Of a DNA stretch of 21,022 bases, positions 1-9,054 are shown piece by piece; position 1 is the stretch's first letter; every line of letters starts with the position of its first letter. This stretch comes from Bacillota bacterium (GTDB lineage Bacteria > Bacillota > Thermosediminibacteria > Thermosediminibacterales > Thermosediminibacteraceae). The stretch lies in the NCBI GenBank assembly GCA_003242255.1, contig QGUT01000016.1:1-21022 (forward strand), read 5' to 3'. Made by a program: the position numbers and the translations under genes. The notes beneath the pieces are model-generated. The model did no database searches. It was not told the DNA's origin and worked only from the letters and a program-made list of their open reading frames with translations.

Positions 1-1327
1 ATATTATGTTGGCCGCTCCCTCAGGGCCCATGACGGCTATTTCGGCGGTGGGGAATGCAAAAACCTGGTCAGCTCCGAGGTGTCTCGAGCACATGGCGAT
101 ATACGCTCCGCCGTAAGCTTTCCTGACTATTACCGTTATCTTGGGCACCGTAGCTTCCGAGTAGGCATAGAGCAGTTTCGCGCCATGCCTTATTATGCCG
201 CCGTGTTCCTGAGCTACCCCGGGAAGATAACCGGGGGTATCGGTGAAGGTTATCAGGGGGATGTTGAAAGCGTCGCAGAAGCGCACAAACCTCGCCGCTT
301 TGTCAGAAGCATTTATGTCAAGGCAGCCGGCCAGAACTTTTGGCTGGTTGGCGAGTATCCCTACGCTCTTGCCGTTGAGCCGGGCAAAGCCGGTTATCAT
401 GTTCTGGGCATAGTGGGGCTGCACTTCGAAAAATTCCCCATCATCTACCACTTTCTTAATTAATTCTTTCATGTCGTAGGGCTTATTTGGATCTGTAGGT
501 ATTAAAGTATTCAATTCTTCGACAAACTTATATGCATCATCGCGCGGGTCTAAGCAGGGCGGGTCTTCCAGATTGTTGGACGGAATGTAGGATAGAAGTT
601 TCTTTATGCTCTCTATACATTCTTCCTCGTTGGATGCGAGGAAATGGGCTACTCCGCTCTTCGTGTTGTGGGCCAGCCCTCCTCCCAGTTCTTCGGGGCT
701 TACATCTTCGCCGGTTACTGCTTTAATTACCTGGGGCCCCGTTATGAACATCTTGCTTATGCCGTCCACCATGAAAATGAAGTCGGTAAGGGCCGGCGAG
801 TATACAGCTCCCCCCGCGCATGGGCCCAGAATTACCGATATCTGCGGTATGACGCCGGAAGCCAGGGTATTCCTGTAAAAGATTTCGCCGTAACCTTTTA
901 AAGCATCAACCCCTTCCTGAATCCTGGCTCCTCCGGAATCGTTAAGGCCAATTACCGGCGCTCCCATCTTCATGGCCATGTCCATGACCTTGCATATCTT
1001 GGCAGCGTGCATCTCGCCCAGGGAGCCACCAATTACCGTGAAATCCTGGGCGAACACGAAGACCAACCGGCCGTTTATGGTGCCGTAGCCTGTGACTACG
1101 CCTTCACCGGGGGCTTTGGTATCCGCCATGCCGAAGTCGATGCACCGGTGTTCGACGAAAGCGTCGATTTCCACGAAGCTTCCTTCGTCGAGCAACTTTT
1201 CTATCCTTTCCCTCGCCGTCAGCTTGCCGCTTTCGTGCTGCTTTTTGATCCTCTTTTCTCCGCCGCCCAGCCTAATTTCTTCCCTTTTTTTTCTGAGAAA
1301 CTCTAACTTTTGTTCCATAGTTTCCAT
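1..1327 (-). CDS. mmdA: Acyl-CoA carboxyltransferase: methylmalonyl-CoA decarboxylase alpha / propionyl-CoA carboxylase beta-type subunit, C-terminus cut off
   Basis: This reading frame leaves the window at its C-terminal end, so about 442 residues are visible of a family usually near 510-520. The protein begins METMEQKLEFLRKKREE and contains typical biotin-dependent carboxyltransferase segments: GKLTARERIEKLLDEGSF near residue 30, the oxyanion-hole type segments IGGSLGEMHAAK and GGARIQEG in the first half, GPCAGGAVYSPALTDF, and in the second half a PGFLPG loop and a GGAYIAM segment. ATG at 1327 is preferred over the ATG three codons later, because AGGAGAGG ends six bases before it. It lies 15 bases after mce in the methylmalonyl-CoA operon. 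The family moves a carboxyl group between methylmalonyl-CoA and biotin. The genes that would tell a sodium-pumping decarboxylase (mmdB, C, D) from a carboxylase or transcarboxylase lie outside the window. The family call is firm; the reaction direction is inferred. Confidence 0.92.
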   Translation of the reverse strand, partial: METMEQKLEFLRKKREEIRLGGGEKRIKKQHESGKLTARERIEKLLDEGSFVEIDAFVEHRCIDFGMADTKAPGEGVVTGYGTINGRLVFVFAQDFTVIGGSLGEMHAAKICKVMDMAMKMGAPVIGLNDSGGARIQEGVDALKGYGEIFYRNTLASGVIPQISVILGPCAGGAVYSPALTDFIFMVDGISKMFITGPQVIKAVTGEDVSPEELGGGLAHNTKSGVAHFLASNEEECIESIKKLLSYIPSNNLEDPPCLDPRDDAYKFVEELNTLIPTDPNKPYDMKELIKKVVDDGEFFEVQPHYAQNMITGFARLNGKSVGILANQPKVLAGCLDINASDKAARFVRFCDAFNIPLITFTDTPGYLPGVAQEHGGIIRHGAKLLYAYSEATVPKITVIVRKAYGGAYIAMCSRHLGADQVFAFPTAEIAVMGPEGAANII

Positions 1328-1342
1328 TTCTTTCCTCTCCTT

Positions 1343-1744
1343 TTACCTCTCGCAGAGTTCAATCAAAATGCCGTTCGTGGCTTTGGGGTGAATGAAGGCT
1401 ATTCTAGCTCCTCCGGCTCCGTACCTCGGCTTTTCGTCGATTAACCTCACGCCTTTTTGTTTGAGTTCTTCCAATGCCTTTTCTATGTCATCCACTCTCA
1501 GGGCTATATGCTGTATGCCTTCTCCTCTTTTTTCTATAAATTTTGCGACTGCGCTTTCGGGGTCCGTGGCTTCCAAAAGCTCAAATTCGCTTTCTCCCAC
1601 CGGGATAAAAGCCACCTTAACTTTTTGTTCCTGGACTTTTTCGATACCTTGAAGTTGAAGCCCTAAAAGCTCAGTATATACTTTGGACGCCTCTTCTATG
1701 CTCTTTACGGCTACGCCGATGTGATCAATTTTCAAGATTTTCAT
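1343..1744 (-). CDS. mce: Methylmalonyl-CoA epimerase
   Basis: A 133-residue protein of the vicinal oxygen chelate (glyoxalase) fold, about the usual length. It interconverts the (R) and (S) epimers of methylmalonyl-CoA. This links the mutase, which makes the R form, to the decarboxylase/carboxylase, which uses the S form. Two beta-alpha-beta-beta-beta repeats can be seen. The first opens with KIDHIGVAVKSIEEA and the second with IQHIALRVDDIEKALEEL; the two His and the C-terminal Glu of GILIELCER are the expected metal ligands. The start is ATG at 1744, three bases after the meaB stop, with a GGGGGA stretch upstream. Neighbours on both sides belong to the same pathway, which makes this call safer than sequence alone would for a VOC-fold protein. 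Confidence 0.93.
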   Translation of the reverse strand: MKILKIDHIGVAVKSIEEASKVYTELLGLQLQGIEKVQEQKVKVAFIPVGESEFELLEATDPESAVAKFIEKRGEGIQHIALRVDDIEKALEELKQKGVRLIDEKPRYGAGGARIAFIHPKATNGILIELCER

Positions 1745-1747
1745 ACG

Positions 1748-2689
1748 TCAAGATTCCCCCTTTATAATGGTCTGTAAAAGCTTTTCCATGGCGGTATAAG
1801 GATCGGTATTTTTTTCAAATATCTCATCTATCAAGGTCTCTATAATTTGTCCCTTTTCTTGAAAGATCCTCTTGCCGATCTCAAATTTTATCAATTCCAT
1901 GAAATTTTCTCGCGCTTTTACTTTTCTCCTTTGAGCTAGCAGACCTTCTTTTAGAATAAAGTTTAAATGCTCATTTAGTTTTGCCTCCAGTTCGTCTACG
2001 CCGGCACCAGTGGTGGCGACGGTCTTTATTATTGGAGGCCTCATGAGAAATTCTTTCTGGGATAGGTCTAGCATCATTTCTATTTCGGTTACAAGTTTAT
2101 CGGCACCTTCCCGGTCAGCTTTGTTCACGGCGAATATGTCCGCAATCTCCATTATTCCGGCTTTTATAGCCTGCACATCGTCGCCTAAGCCAGGCACGAG
2201 AACCACAACCACCGTATCGGCTACTTTTACTATGTCTATTTCCGTCTGGCCAACTCCCACTGTTTCTACGATTATATAATCCATGCCGAAGGCGTCCAAA
2301 ACGTTGATAGCATCATAAGTAGCTTTAGCTATACCTCCTAGAGATCCGCGACTTGCCATACTTCTTATGAAGATGCCGGGGTCAAGGGTCAGATCCTGCA
2401 TCCTTATTCGATCCCCGAGCAACGCGCCGCCTGTGAAGGGGCTGGTGGGGTCTACGGCTATGATCCCCACCGTTTTGCCCTTGGCTCTCATCCTTTTGGC
2501 GAGTTCATTTACCAGGCTGCTCTTCCCTGCTCCCGGTGGACCGGTTATGCCTATAATGTACGAATTCCCCGTATACTTATAAAGTTTTTTCAAAGCATCT
2601 ACGGCTTTTGGGTCTTCCCTTTCTATTAGGGTGATGAGCCTAGCTGCCGATCGCTTGTCTTTTTTAAGGATTCCCTCTACCAGTTCCAA
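1748..2689 (-). CDS. meaB: MeaB/ArgK-type G-protein chaperone of methylmalonyl-CoA mutase
   Basis: A 313-residue P-loop GTPase of the SIMIBI class. The family guards methylmalonyl-CoA mutase: it gates loading of adenosylcobalamin and helps remove damaged cofactor, using GTP. Walker A is GPPGAGKS at about residues 50-57. VDPTSPFTGGALLGDRIRM follows and is highly characteristic of MeaB, then ETVGVGQTE (switch/Walker B region) and the base-recognition motif NKAD. The C-terminal part is helical, as in the dimerisation arm of the family. The start is TTG at 2689, with AGGGGTG about six bases upstream; no ATG nearby fits. It lies 17 bases after the B12-binding subunit and 3 bases before mce, so it is almost certainly co-transcribed. 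Older databases call this family 'LAO/AO transport ATPase', which is misleading in this setting. Confidence 0.95.
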   Translation of the reverse strand: MELVEGILKKDKRSAARLITLIEREDPKAVDALKKLYKYTGNSYIIGITGPPGAGKSSLVNELAKRMRAKGKTVGIIAVDPTSPFTGGALLGDRIRMQDLTLDPGIFIRSMASRGSLGGIAKATYDAINVLDAFGMDYIIVETVGVGQTEIDIVKVADTVVVVLVPGLGDDVQAIKAGIMEIADIFAVNKADREGADKLVTEIEMMLDLSQKEFLMRPPIIKTVATTGAGVDELEAKLNEHLNFILKEGLLAQRRKVKARENFMELIKFEIGKRIFQEKGQIIETLIDEIFEKNTDPYTAMEKLLQTIIKGES

Positions 2690-2706
2690 ATTTCACACCC
2701 CTGTCT

Positions 2707-3108
2707 TTACTTCTTCACGTTGTTCTTTATGAAATCTATTATTTGAGAAATAGGGGTTCCAGGGGTGAATATTTCGGCAATACCACATTCTTTTAAGTAA
2801 GGAATGTCTTCGTGGGGTATCACACCGCCGCCAATTACCAGTATATCGTCGACACCTCTTTCCTTCAGGAGTTCCATTACCCTCGGGAAAAGCACGTTGT
2901 GAGCACCCGACAATATGGAAAGGCCTATTACATCCACGTCTTCCTGGATGGCTGCTTCCACGATCTGCTCGGGAGTCTGGCGAAGGCCTGTGTAGATGAC
3001 TTCCATGCCGGCGTCGCGCAAAGCTCTGGCTATTACTTTTGCTCCCCTGTCATGGCCATCAAGGCCGGGCTTTGCTATTAAAACCCTGATCGTCTGTCCT
3101 TCCTGCAT
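2707..3108 (-). CDS. mcmB: Methylmalonyl-CoA mutase, separate cobalamin-binding subunit
   Basis: A protein of about 133 residues that forms the B12-binding Rossmann-like domain found at the C-terminus of one-chain mutases. The base-off/His-on motif DGHDRG (D17-G22, His19 being the lower cobalt ligand) is near the N-terminus. It is followed by IGLSILSGAH and VIGGGVIP, the other two cobalamin-contacting stretches. GTG and ATG codons stand side by side at 3111 and 3108. ATG at 3108 is chosen here, with AAGGGG nine bases upstream; the GTG is also possible and would add one residue. It follows mcmA by about 14 bases. A separate small subunit next to a large subunit without its own B12 domain is the arrangement known from archaea and several Clostridia. 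Confidence 0.95.
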   Translation of the reverse strand: MQEGQTIRVLIAKPGLDGHDRGAKVIARALRDAGMEVIYTGLRQTPEQIVEAAIQEDVDVIGLSILSGAHNVLFPRVMELLKERGVDDILVIGGGVIPHEDIPYLKECGIAEIFTPGTPISQIIDFIKNNVKK

Positions 3109-3124
3109 CACTATTCACCCCTTG

Positions 3125-4804
3125 TTAGAAACTCACAGTAGCTTTGTATTCGCCGAAGACTCGGCGCAGAGCATCACAAATCTCGCCTAAGGTCGCATAC
3201 GTCTTTACGCAGGTTATAATGGCCGGCATTAAATTGTCGCTGGACGCAGCCTTCTTTGTTAATTCCTCTAAAGCATTTTTTACGGCTAAATTGTCTCTGG
3301 TGGCCTTTAGTTGACTGAGTTTTTCTTTCTGAATCCTCTCGACTTCAGGATCCACTTTCAGCAGGTTCTTCGGAGGCTCCTCTTCGATCTGGAATTTGTT
3401 TACTCCGACGACGATCCTCCGGCCCGATTCTACTTCTTGCTGGTACCTGTAAGCGCTCTCCTGGATTTCCTGCTGTATATAGCCTTTTTCTATGGCCTTA
3501 GGTGCACCGCCCAATTCGTCGATTTTATTAATGTATTCCATGGCCTTTTGCTCTATGAGGTTTGTCAGATGCTCTACGTAATAGGATCCAGCCAGTGGGT
3601 CTATTGTTTCCGTTACTCCGCTTTCGTAAGCTATTATCTGCTGGGTCCTCAAGGCTATTCTCACCGATTCTTCGGTGGGCAAAGCCAATGCTTCGTCCCT
3701 TGAATTGGTGTGCAGGGATTGGGTTCCACCGAGCACAGCTGCCAGGGCCTGTATGGTTACGCGAACTATGTTGTTGTCGGGCTGCTGGGCCGTCAGCGTA
3801 GAACCAGCTGTTTGGGTGTGGAATCGCAGCATCATGGATTTGGGATTCTTTGCTTTGAATCGCTCCTTCATGATTTTTGCCCATAGCCTCCGGGCTGCCC
3901 TGAATTTGGCCACTTCCTCTAAAAGGTCGTTATGAGCGTTAAAGAAGAAAGACAGCCTCGGTGCGAATTCGTCCACATCCAGTCCCGCTTTTATGGCGGC
4001 TTCCACATAGGCTATGCCGTTGGCAAGGGTGAAAGCTACTTCCTGGACGGCCGTCGCCCCAGCCTCTCTTATGTGATAACCGCTTATGCTGATGGTGTTC
4101 CACTTGGGCACGTGTTTGGAGCAGAATTCGAAAATGTCGGTTATCAGCCTCATCGAGGGTTCCGGCGGGAATATGTATGTTCCCCGAGCTACGTATTCTT
4201 TCAAAATGTCGTTTTGAATGGTCCCCGACAGCTTATCCGGGCTTACTCCCTGCTTTTCTGCCACAGCTATGTACATGGCGAGAAGTATGGCGGCAGGGGC
4301 ATTTATAGTCATAGACGTGCTAACTTTATCCAGGGGTATTTCGTCGAAGAGAGTTTCCATGTCCTTCAGGGAATCGATAGCTACTCCCACTTTACCTACT
4401 TCGCCCTGGGCCAGAGGATGGTCCGAGTCGTACCCTATTTGAGTGGGCAAATCAAAGGCAACGCTCAACCCCGTCTGCCCTTGAGATAGCAGGTACTTGT
4501 ACCTCTTATTGGATTCTTCAGCAGTTCCAAAGCCTGCGTACTGCCGCATGGTCCACAGGCGTCCCCTGTACATAGTGGGTTGAATTCCGCGGGTGAAGGG
4601 ATATTCCCCTGGAAATCCCAGGTCTCTCATGTAATCCATTTCCTGTACATCTAATGGTGTATACAAACGGTTTACTTCTAAATTGGAACCTGTGAGAAAT
4701 TTTTCATATCTTTCAGGTGTCTTTTCTGTCACTTTTTTAACAGTAGTACTCTCCCACCTTATTTTCTCTTGTTCCAATTTTTTGAGGGATTCCCTGTCAA
4801 ACAT
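3125..4804 (-). CDS. mcmA: Methylmalonyl-CoA mutase, large (substrate-binding TIM-barrel) subunit
   Basis: A 559-residue protein holding only the catalytic barrel of methylmalonyl-CoA mutase. The B12-binding domain is the next gene, so the two must pair. It interconverts succinyl-CoA and (R)-methylmalonyl-CoA by a radical rearrangement. Family segments are easy to see: FPYTRGIQPTMYRGRLWTMR-like sequence near residue 75, QGQTGLSVAFDLPTQ, TIQNDILKEYVARGTYIFPP, SGYHIREAGA, and RFHTQTAGSTLTAQQP followed by QSLHTNSRDEALALPTEE. ATG at 4804 is chosen over the adjacent TTG at 4807, because GGAGG sits seven bases from the ATG and only four from the TTG. It is the first gene of the mcmA-mcmB-meaB-mce-mmdA run. 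Its leader contains a 16-bp hairpin whose arm repeats the SD sequence (see findings). Confidence 0.97.
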   Translation of the reverse strand: MFDRESLKKLEQEKIRWESTTVKKVTEKTPERYEKFLTGSNLEVNRLYTPLDVQEMDYMRDLGFPGEYPFTRGIQPTMYRGRLWTMRQYAGFGTAEESNKRYKYLLSQGQTGLSVAFDLPTQIGYDSDHPLAQGEVGKVGVAIDSLKDMETLFDEIPLDKVSTSMTINAPAAILLAMYIAVAEKQGVSPDKLSGTIQNDILKEYVARGTYIFPPEPSMRLITDIFEFCSKHVPKWNTISISGYHIREAGATAVQEVAFTLANGIAYVEAAIKAGLDVDEFAPRLSFFFNAHNDLLEEVAKFRAARRLWAKIMKERFKAKNPKSMMLRFHTQTAGSTLTAQQPDNNIVRVTIQALAAVLGGTQSLHTNSRDEALALPTEESVRIALRTQQIIAYESGVTETIDPLAGSYYVEHLTNLIEQKAMEYINKIDELGGAPKAIEKGYIQQEIQESAYRYQQEVESGRRIVVGVNKFQIEEEPPKNLLKVDPEVERIQKEKLSQLKATRDNLAVKNALEELTKKAASSDNLMPAIITCVKTYATLGEICDALRRVFGEYKATVSF

Positions 4805-4810
4805 CAACAG

Positions 4811-4817
4811 CCCTCCC
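4811..4817 (-). promoter_or_regulatory. SD site of mcmA, GGGAGGG
   Basis: In the transcript this reads GGGAGGG, with its GGAGG core seven bases before the ATG at 4804. The same seven bases occur in the 3' arm of the hairpin 67 bases upstream. The CCCUCCC of that hairpin's 5' arm could therefore pair with either copy. Confidence 0.8.
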
Positions 4818-4883
4818 GCTTTAAAACTTAGATACTATTATTTTCTATTTAAAATTAAGAAATTCCTTTATTTTAGGCAAATA

Positions 4884-4924
4884 TTTTCAATCCCTCCCTA
4901 AAGATTTAAGGGAGGGATTGAAAA
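4884..4924 (-). promoter_or_regulatory. Perfect 16-bp inverted repeat between gdhA and mcmA
   Basis: In the minus-strand transcript the 5' arm is UUUUCAAUCCCUCCCU (4924-4909), the loop is nine bases, and the 3' arm is AGGGAGGGAUUGAAAA (4899-4884). All 16 pairs match. It begins about 20 bases after the gdhA stop and ends 66 bases before the mcmA SD site. It is not a normal intrinsic terminator: U's precede the stem, A's follow it, and no U-tract follows on either strand. It may protect the gdhA 3' end, be a processing site that separates kor-gdhA from mcm messages, or control mcmA translation by alternative pairing. The structure is certain in sequence; its role is inferred. Confidence 0.75.
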
Positions 4925-4944
4925 AACCAGCGAAAACTAACTTC

Positions 4945-6192
<1,248 letters not shown>

Positions 6193-6227
6193 AATAAAGC
6201 CTCCCTATTTTTTAAAAATTAGAATTT

Positions 6228-6764
6228 TTAAACTCGCTTTTCAGCCAGGTTGCAACCGGCGTGAAAAGCTTTCAAGTTCAGATCTTCAGTTCCCTTCGGG
6301 ACTCTATTTGAAATTGCTTTTTCTGCGGCCTGCTTTGTTACCACTTTTGTCAACTCCACAATTACTCCTAAGGCTACCATATTGGCTACCATGCCTTTTC
6401 CGATTTCATTTTTCGCAGTTTCTATAATTGGCAACTGTATTATTTCGCGTGGAGTATCATCCTTTTCTATCGATGAATCCAATATTATTATTCCATCATC
6501 AGCTACGCTGTCTTTAAATCTGTTAAAAGCCTGCTCGGTTAATGCCAGCAAGACCTTAGGCCTCGTGACCTTGGGGTAGTCGATGTCGCCGTCGCTTATC
6601 ACTACTTCTGCCCGGCTCGCGCCGCCCCTCGCCTCGGGACCATATGATTGAGATTGTACCGCATTTTTGCCGTCTAAAATTGCGGCTTCTGCCAAAACTA
6701 TCCCTGCCAGAATTAGTCCCTGTCCACCAGAGCCGCTGAGTCTTATTTCGGTCCTTTCTTCCAC
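6228..6764 (-). CDS. korC: 2-oxoglutarate:ferredoxin oxidoreductase, gamma subunit
   Basis: A 178-residue gamma domain of the pyruvate/2-oxoacid ferredoxin oxidoreductase family. It opens with IRLSGSGGQGLILAGIVLAEAA, the glycine-rich segment that marks this subunit, followed by QSQSYGPEARGGASRAEVVIS, equally typical. The start is GTG at 6764, with AGGGGAGG eight bases upstream. The ATG at 6771 is in another frame and overlaps the korB stop. It lies three bases after korB. Together with alpha, beta and delta subunits it makes the four-part enzyme that oxidises a 2-oxoacid and CoA to acyl-CoA and CO2 while reducing ferredoxin. Naming it 2-oxoglutarate-specific rests on the gdhA neighbour and overall resemblance; a branched-chain or aromatic 2-oxoacid enzyme remains possible. 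Confidence 0.88.
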   Translation of the reverse strand: MEERTEIRLSGSGGQGLILAGIVLAEAAILDGKNAVQSQSYGPEARGGASRAEVVISDGDIDYPKVTRPKVLLALTEQAFNRFKDSVADDGIIILDSSIEKDDTPREIIQLPIIETAKNEIGKGMVANMVALGVIVELTKVVTKQAAEKAISNRVPKGTEDLNLKAFHAGCNLAEKRV

Positions 6765-6767
6765 CGT

Positions 6768-7586
6768 TCATTCCTCCCCTTGTGCCCGCTTTATTATCTT
6801 CATGTACTCTTCGGTGTATTCCGGAGCCTCGACATTTGTGAATTCACCTATAACGATCTTGCCCGATAGTTCCTCTTTCGACATCTTTTCAGCAGCTTTT
6901 ACGGAGACTGCATTGTCTCTCAACATTTCCATCATTTTCACCGCAGATCCTAACTTGTTTTTGCGGCCGAAATAAGTGGGACAAGTGCTTATTGTCTCTA
7001 CCACCGAAAATCCTTTGTGCAAAAGGGCTTTCTCTATTAACTTTATGAGTTGCGGCACGTGGTAAACCGTTCCCCTTGCAACGTAGGTGGCACCGGCTGC
7101 TTCTGCCAATTTGCACAGGTCGAAATTTCTATCTATGTTCCCGTAAGGAGCGGTTGTCGCGTATGCACCTACAGGGGTTAAGGGAGAATACTGGCCGCTG
7201 GTCATTCCATATATGCTGTTGTTGAAAATGATGGTGGTTATGTCTATGTTCCTTCTGCAGGCGTGTATAAAGTGATTGCCACCGATAGCAGCACAATCAC
7301 CATCGCCGGTCAGCACTATTACTTTGAGGTCGGGTCGGGCCATTTTTATGCCCGTCGCGAAGGCCAGCGCTCTGCCGTGGGTGGTATGTAGGGTATTGAA
7401 ATTTAAGTAGCCGGTAGCCCTCGATGAGCATCCGATTCCCGATACGACACATATCTTATCTTGATCCAATTTTAAATTATCTATAGCCCTCACTAGTGCG
7501 CCGGTAATTATGCCGTTCCCACAGCCTGGACACCAGATATGGGGCAATTTATCTGTTCTAAAGTATCTCTCAAGACTCTTACGCAT
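6768..7586 (-). CDS. korB: 2-oxoglutarate:ferredoxin oxidoreductase, beta (thiamine diphosphate) subunit
   Basis: A 272-residue TPP-binding subunit. WCPGCGNG at residues 18-25 supplies ligands of the proximal iron-sulfur cluster, and further cysteines occur at IGCSS. The TPP/Mg motif is GDGDCAAIGGNHF starting at residue 94, followed by NNSIYGMTSGQYSPLTP, a segment shared by KorB-type proteins. The start is ATG at 7586, eight bases inside the end of korA (ATG overlaps the korA stop region), with GGAGG upstream, so translation is probably coupled. The length is near the usual 270-290 for stand-alone beta subunits. Substrate specificity cannot be read with certainty from the visible residues. 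Confidence 0.93.
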   Translation of the reverse strand: MRKSLERYFRTDKLPHIWCPGCGNGIITGALVRAIDNLKLDQDKICVVSGIGCSSRATGYLNFNTLHTTHGRALAFATGIKMARPDLKVIVLTGDGDCAAIGGNHFIHACRRNIDITTIIFNNSIYGMTSGQYSPLTPVGAYATTAPYGNIDRNFDLCKLAEAAGATYVARGTVYHVPQLIKLIEKALLHKGFSVVETISTCPTYFGRKNKLGSAVKMMEMLRDNAVSVKAAEKMSKEELSGKIVIGEFTNVEAPEYTEEYMKIIKRAQGEE

Positions 7587-8727
7587 TTTTGTTTACCTCC
7601 CGAACCTTTGCGATGACTTCGTCGGGGCTTATCAACTCACAGTTGAATTTGTTGAGTCCAAAAATGTTAAATTTGCCAGCACAAGCTGCTTCAACAGGTT
7701 CGATTAATTGTCCGTAATTCATTTCGGCTACAATTATATTCCGGACCGTCGACGGCAACTCCCGGAAAGCTTTTCTGGGAAACGGCCATATTGTCTTCAG
7801 GCGCAATAAGCCGACCTTTACTCCTTCGTTGCGCAGTATTTTGACAGCTCTTATGGCAGATCTGGCCGGAGACCCGAACGAAACGATGACTGTTTCGGCA
7901 TCATCTGTGAAATATTTCTCAAAATCGATTATATCATCTATGTTGTTGTAAATTTTTCTCATCAATCGTCCTATCAAAGCTTCTGTAACTTCAGGCTTTG
8001 TTGATGGGAATCCAGTTGTGTCGTGGATAAGACCGGTAACGTGGAAGGGAATGCCTTCTCCAAAGTTCGCCATCGGTGGGATTCCGTCGCCATCGTAGTC
8101 CTCATAGGGGTTGTAATGGCTTATTTTTGACAGGTCGGGTTTCTTCCTGTTTATAATCTCTAAAGTAGCCGGATCAGGCAATTGAACTTTCTCCCTGAGA
8201 TGACCTACCACTTCATCCATTAAAAGTATGCAGGGTACGCGGTACTTTTCCGAAAGGTTGAAGGCTCTTACAGTCAGATCGAAAACTTCGCCCACGTAAG
8301 AAGGAGATAGAACTATGATGGGATGATCTCCGTGGGTTCCCCATCTAGCCTGCATCACATCGCCCTGAGCCGGTAAAGTGGGTTGGCCGGTGCTGGGTCC
8401 ACCTCTCTGAACGTTGACGATGACGCAGGGCACTTCGGCAAGGCATGCAAAACCGATGTTTTCCTGCTTCAAAGAAAAACCGGGGCCGCTCGTAGCCGTC
8501 ATTGCCTTAAGGCCTGCCAGGGAAGCTCCGATAACAGCTCCCATGCTGCCAATTTCATCTTCCATCTGCACGAATTTTCCTCCGACTTTAGGGAGCTTTT
8601 CAGATGCGATTTCAGCAATTTCGGTTGATGGAGTTATAGGGTATCCAGCGTAAAACCGCATGCCCGCAGCTATAGCCCCTTCTACACATGCTTCATTACC
8701 CTGCATCAATCTGGGACTACTACTCAT
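7579..8727 (-). CDS. korA: 2-oxoglutarate:ferredoxin oxidoreductase, alpha subunit
   Basis: A 382-residue alpha subunit of the family. It has the N-terminal pyrimidine-binding segment MQGNEACVEGAIAAGMRFYAGYPITPSTEIAE, the segment TATSGPGFSLKQENIGFA, and QRGGPSTGQPTLPAQGDVMQARWGTHGDH, all diagnostic. The C-terminal part is the transketolase-C-like domain, with VSFGSPARSAIRAVKILR. ATG at 8727 is chosen, because AAGGAGAGG lies just upstream; an in-frame ATG six codons earlier lies inside korD and lacks this spacing. It overlaps the end of korD by eight bases (ATGAGTAGTAG contains the korD stop) and the start of korB by eight. Both overlaps indicate one tightly coupled operon. Confidence 0.93.
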   Translation of the reverse strand: MSSSPRLMQGNEACVEGAIAAGMRFYAGYPITPSTEIAEIASEKLPKVGGKFVQMEDEIGSMGAVIGASLAGLKAMTATSGPGFSLKQENIGFACLAEVPCVIVNVQRGGPSTGQPTLPAQGDVMQARWGTHGDHPIIVLSPSYVGEVFDLTVRAFNLSEKYRVPCILLMDEVVGHLREKVQLPDPATLEIINRKKPDLSKISHYNPYEDYDGDGIPPMANFGEGIPFHVTGLIHDTTGFPSTKPEVTEALIGRLMRKIYNNIDDIIDFEKYFTDDAETVIVSFGSPARSAIRAVKILRNEGVKVGLLRLKTIWPFPRKAFRELPSTVRNIIVAEMNYGQLIEPVEAACAGKFNIFGLNKFNCELISPDEVIAKVREVNKNA

Positions 8728-8929
8728 TGCCACCCTCTCCTTCAACTACAATAGCAAATTCTGGGCACCTCAACTCACACATCTTGCATTTTATACACGC
8801 TTCGGGGTTTGCTACGAAAGGCTTATCATCGACTAAAGTAAGTACACTTTTTGGACAAAAAGCGACACAAATACCACATTTCTTACAGACTTTTTGGTCA
8901 ATGCTGATTCTAGCCGTTCCCACCGGCAC
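8720..8929 (-). CDS. korD: 2-oxoglutarate:ferredoxin oxidoreductase, delta subunit (2x[4Fe-4S] ferredoxin)
   Basis: A 69-residue ferredoxin-like protein with two complete CxxCxxCxxxCP clusters: cysteines at 15, 18, 21 and 25, and at 45, 48, 51 and 55. It passes electrons from the TPP and cluster centres to free ferredoxin. The start is GTG at 8929, with GAGGTGA about seven bases upstream. It is the first gene of korD-A-B-C-gdhA, and its last eight bases overlap korA. A 125-base, very AT-rich gap separates it from the PHP gene upstream and holds the only candidate promoter. A lone ferredoxin would be possible, but the overlap with korA fixes its role. Confidence 0.93.
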   Translation of the reverse strand: MPVGTARISIDQKVCKKCGICVAFCPKSVLTLVDDKPFVANPEACIKCKMCELRCPEFAIVVEGEGGNE

Positions 8930-9015
8930 TCTATCACCTCGTTTCCGGATGACTAAAATCTCGTTATTTTTTATTTTGTATTATGTATTCTATATAATAG
9001 AAAAAAATCCTCTGT

Positions 9016-9044
9016 ATTTTAAGAAAAAAAAATAAATATACCAA
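9016..9044 (-). promoter_or_regulatory. Candidate sigma-A promoter of the kor-gdhA operon
   Basis: TTGGTA (9044-9039), 17 bases, TAAAAT (9021-9016). The match is four of six and five of six to the consensus. The surrounding gap is rich in A and T, so a chance match is possible. It lies about 87 bases ahead of the korD start, directly after the PHP gene stop. A short TTCTAT-ATAGAA hairpin lies downstream of it. Confidence 0.4.
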
Positions 9045-9054
9045 AAAACCTGAA

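Noticed and set aside
3932..4489. Plus-strand open frame of 185 codons opposite mcmA
   Set aside because: It lies wholly inside the mutase gene on the other strand and shows no SD site or motifs.
4852..4880. TTGCCT-17-TAATTT as a promoter of mcmA
   Set aside because: Only three and four of six positions match, in an AT-rich gap; too weak to list.
4884..4924. Reading the 16-bp hairpin as an intrinsic terminator of gdhA
   Set aside because: No U-tract follows the stem on either strand; U's precede it and A's follow it.
6556..6771. 71-codon frame starting at ATG 6771, overlapping korC
   Set aside because: It uses the korC SD site but in another frame and gives an Arg/Gly-rich sequence without features; the korC frame from GTG is clearly the coding one.
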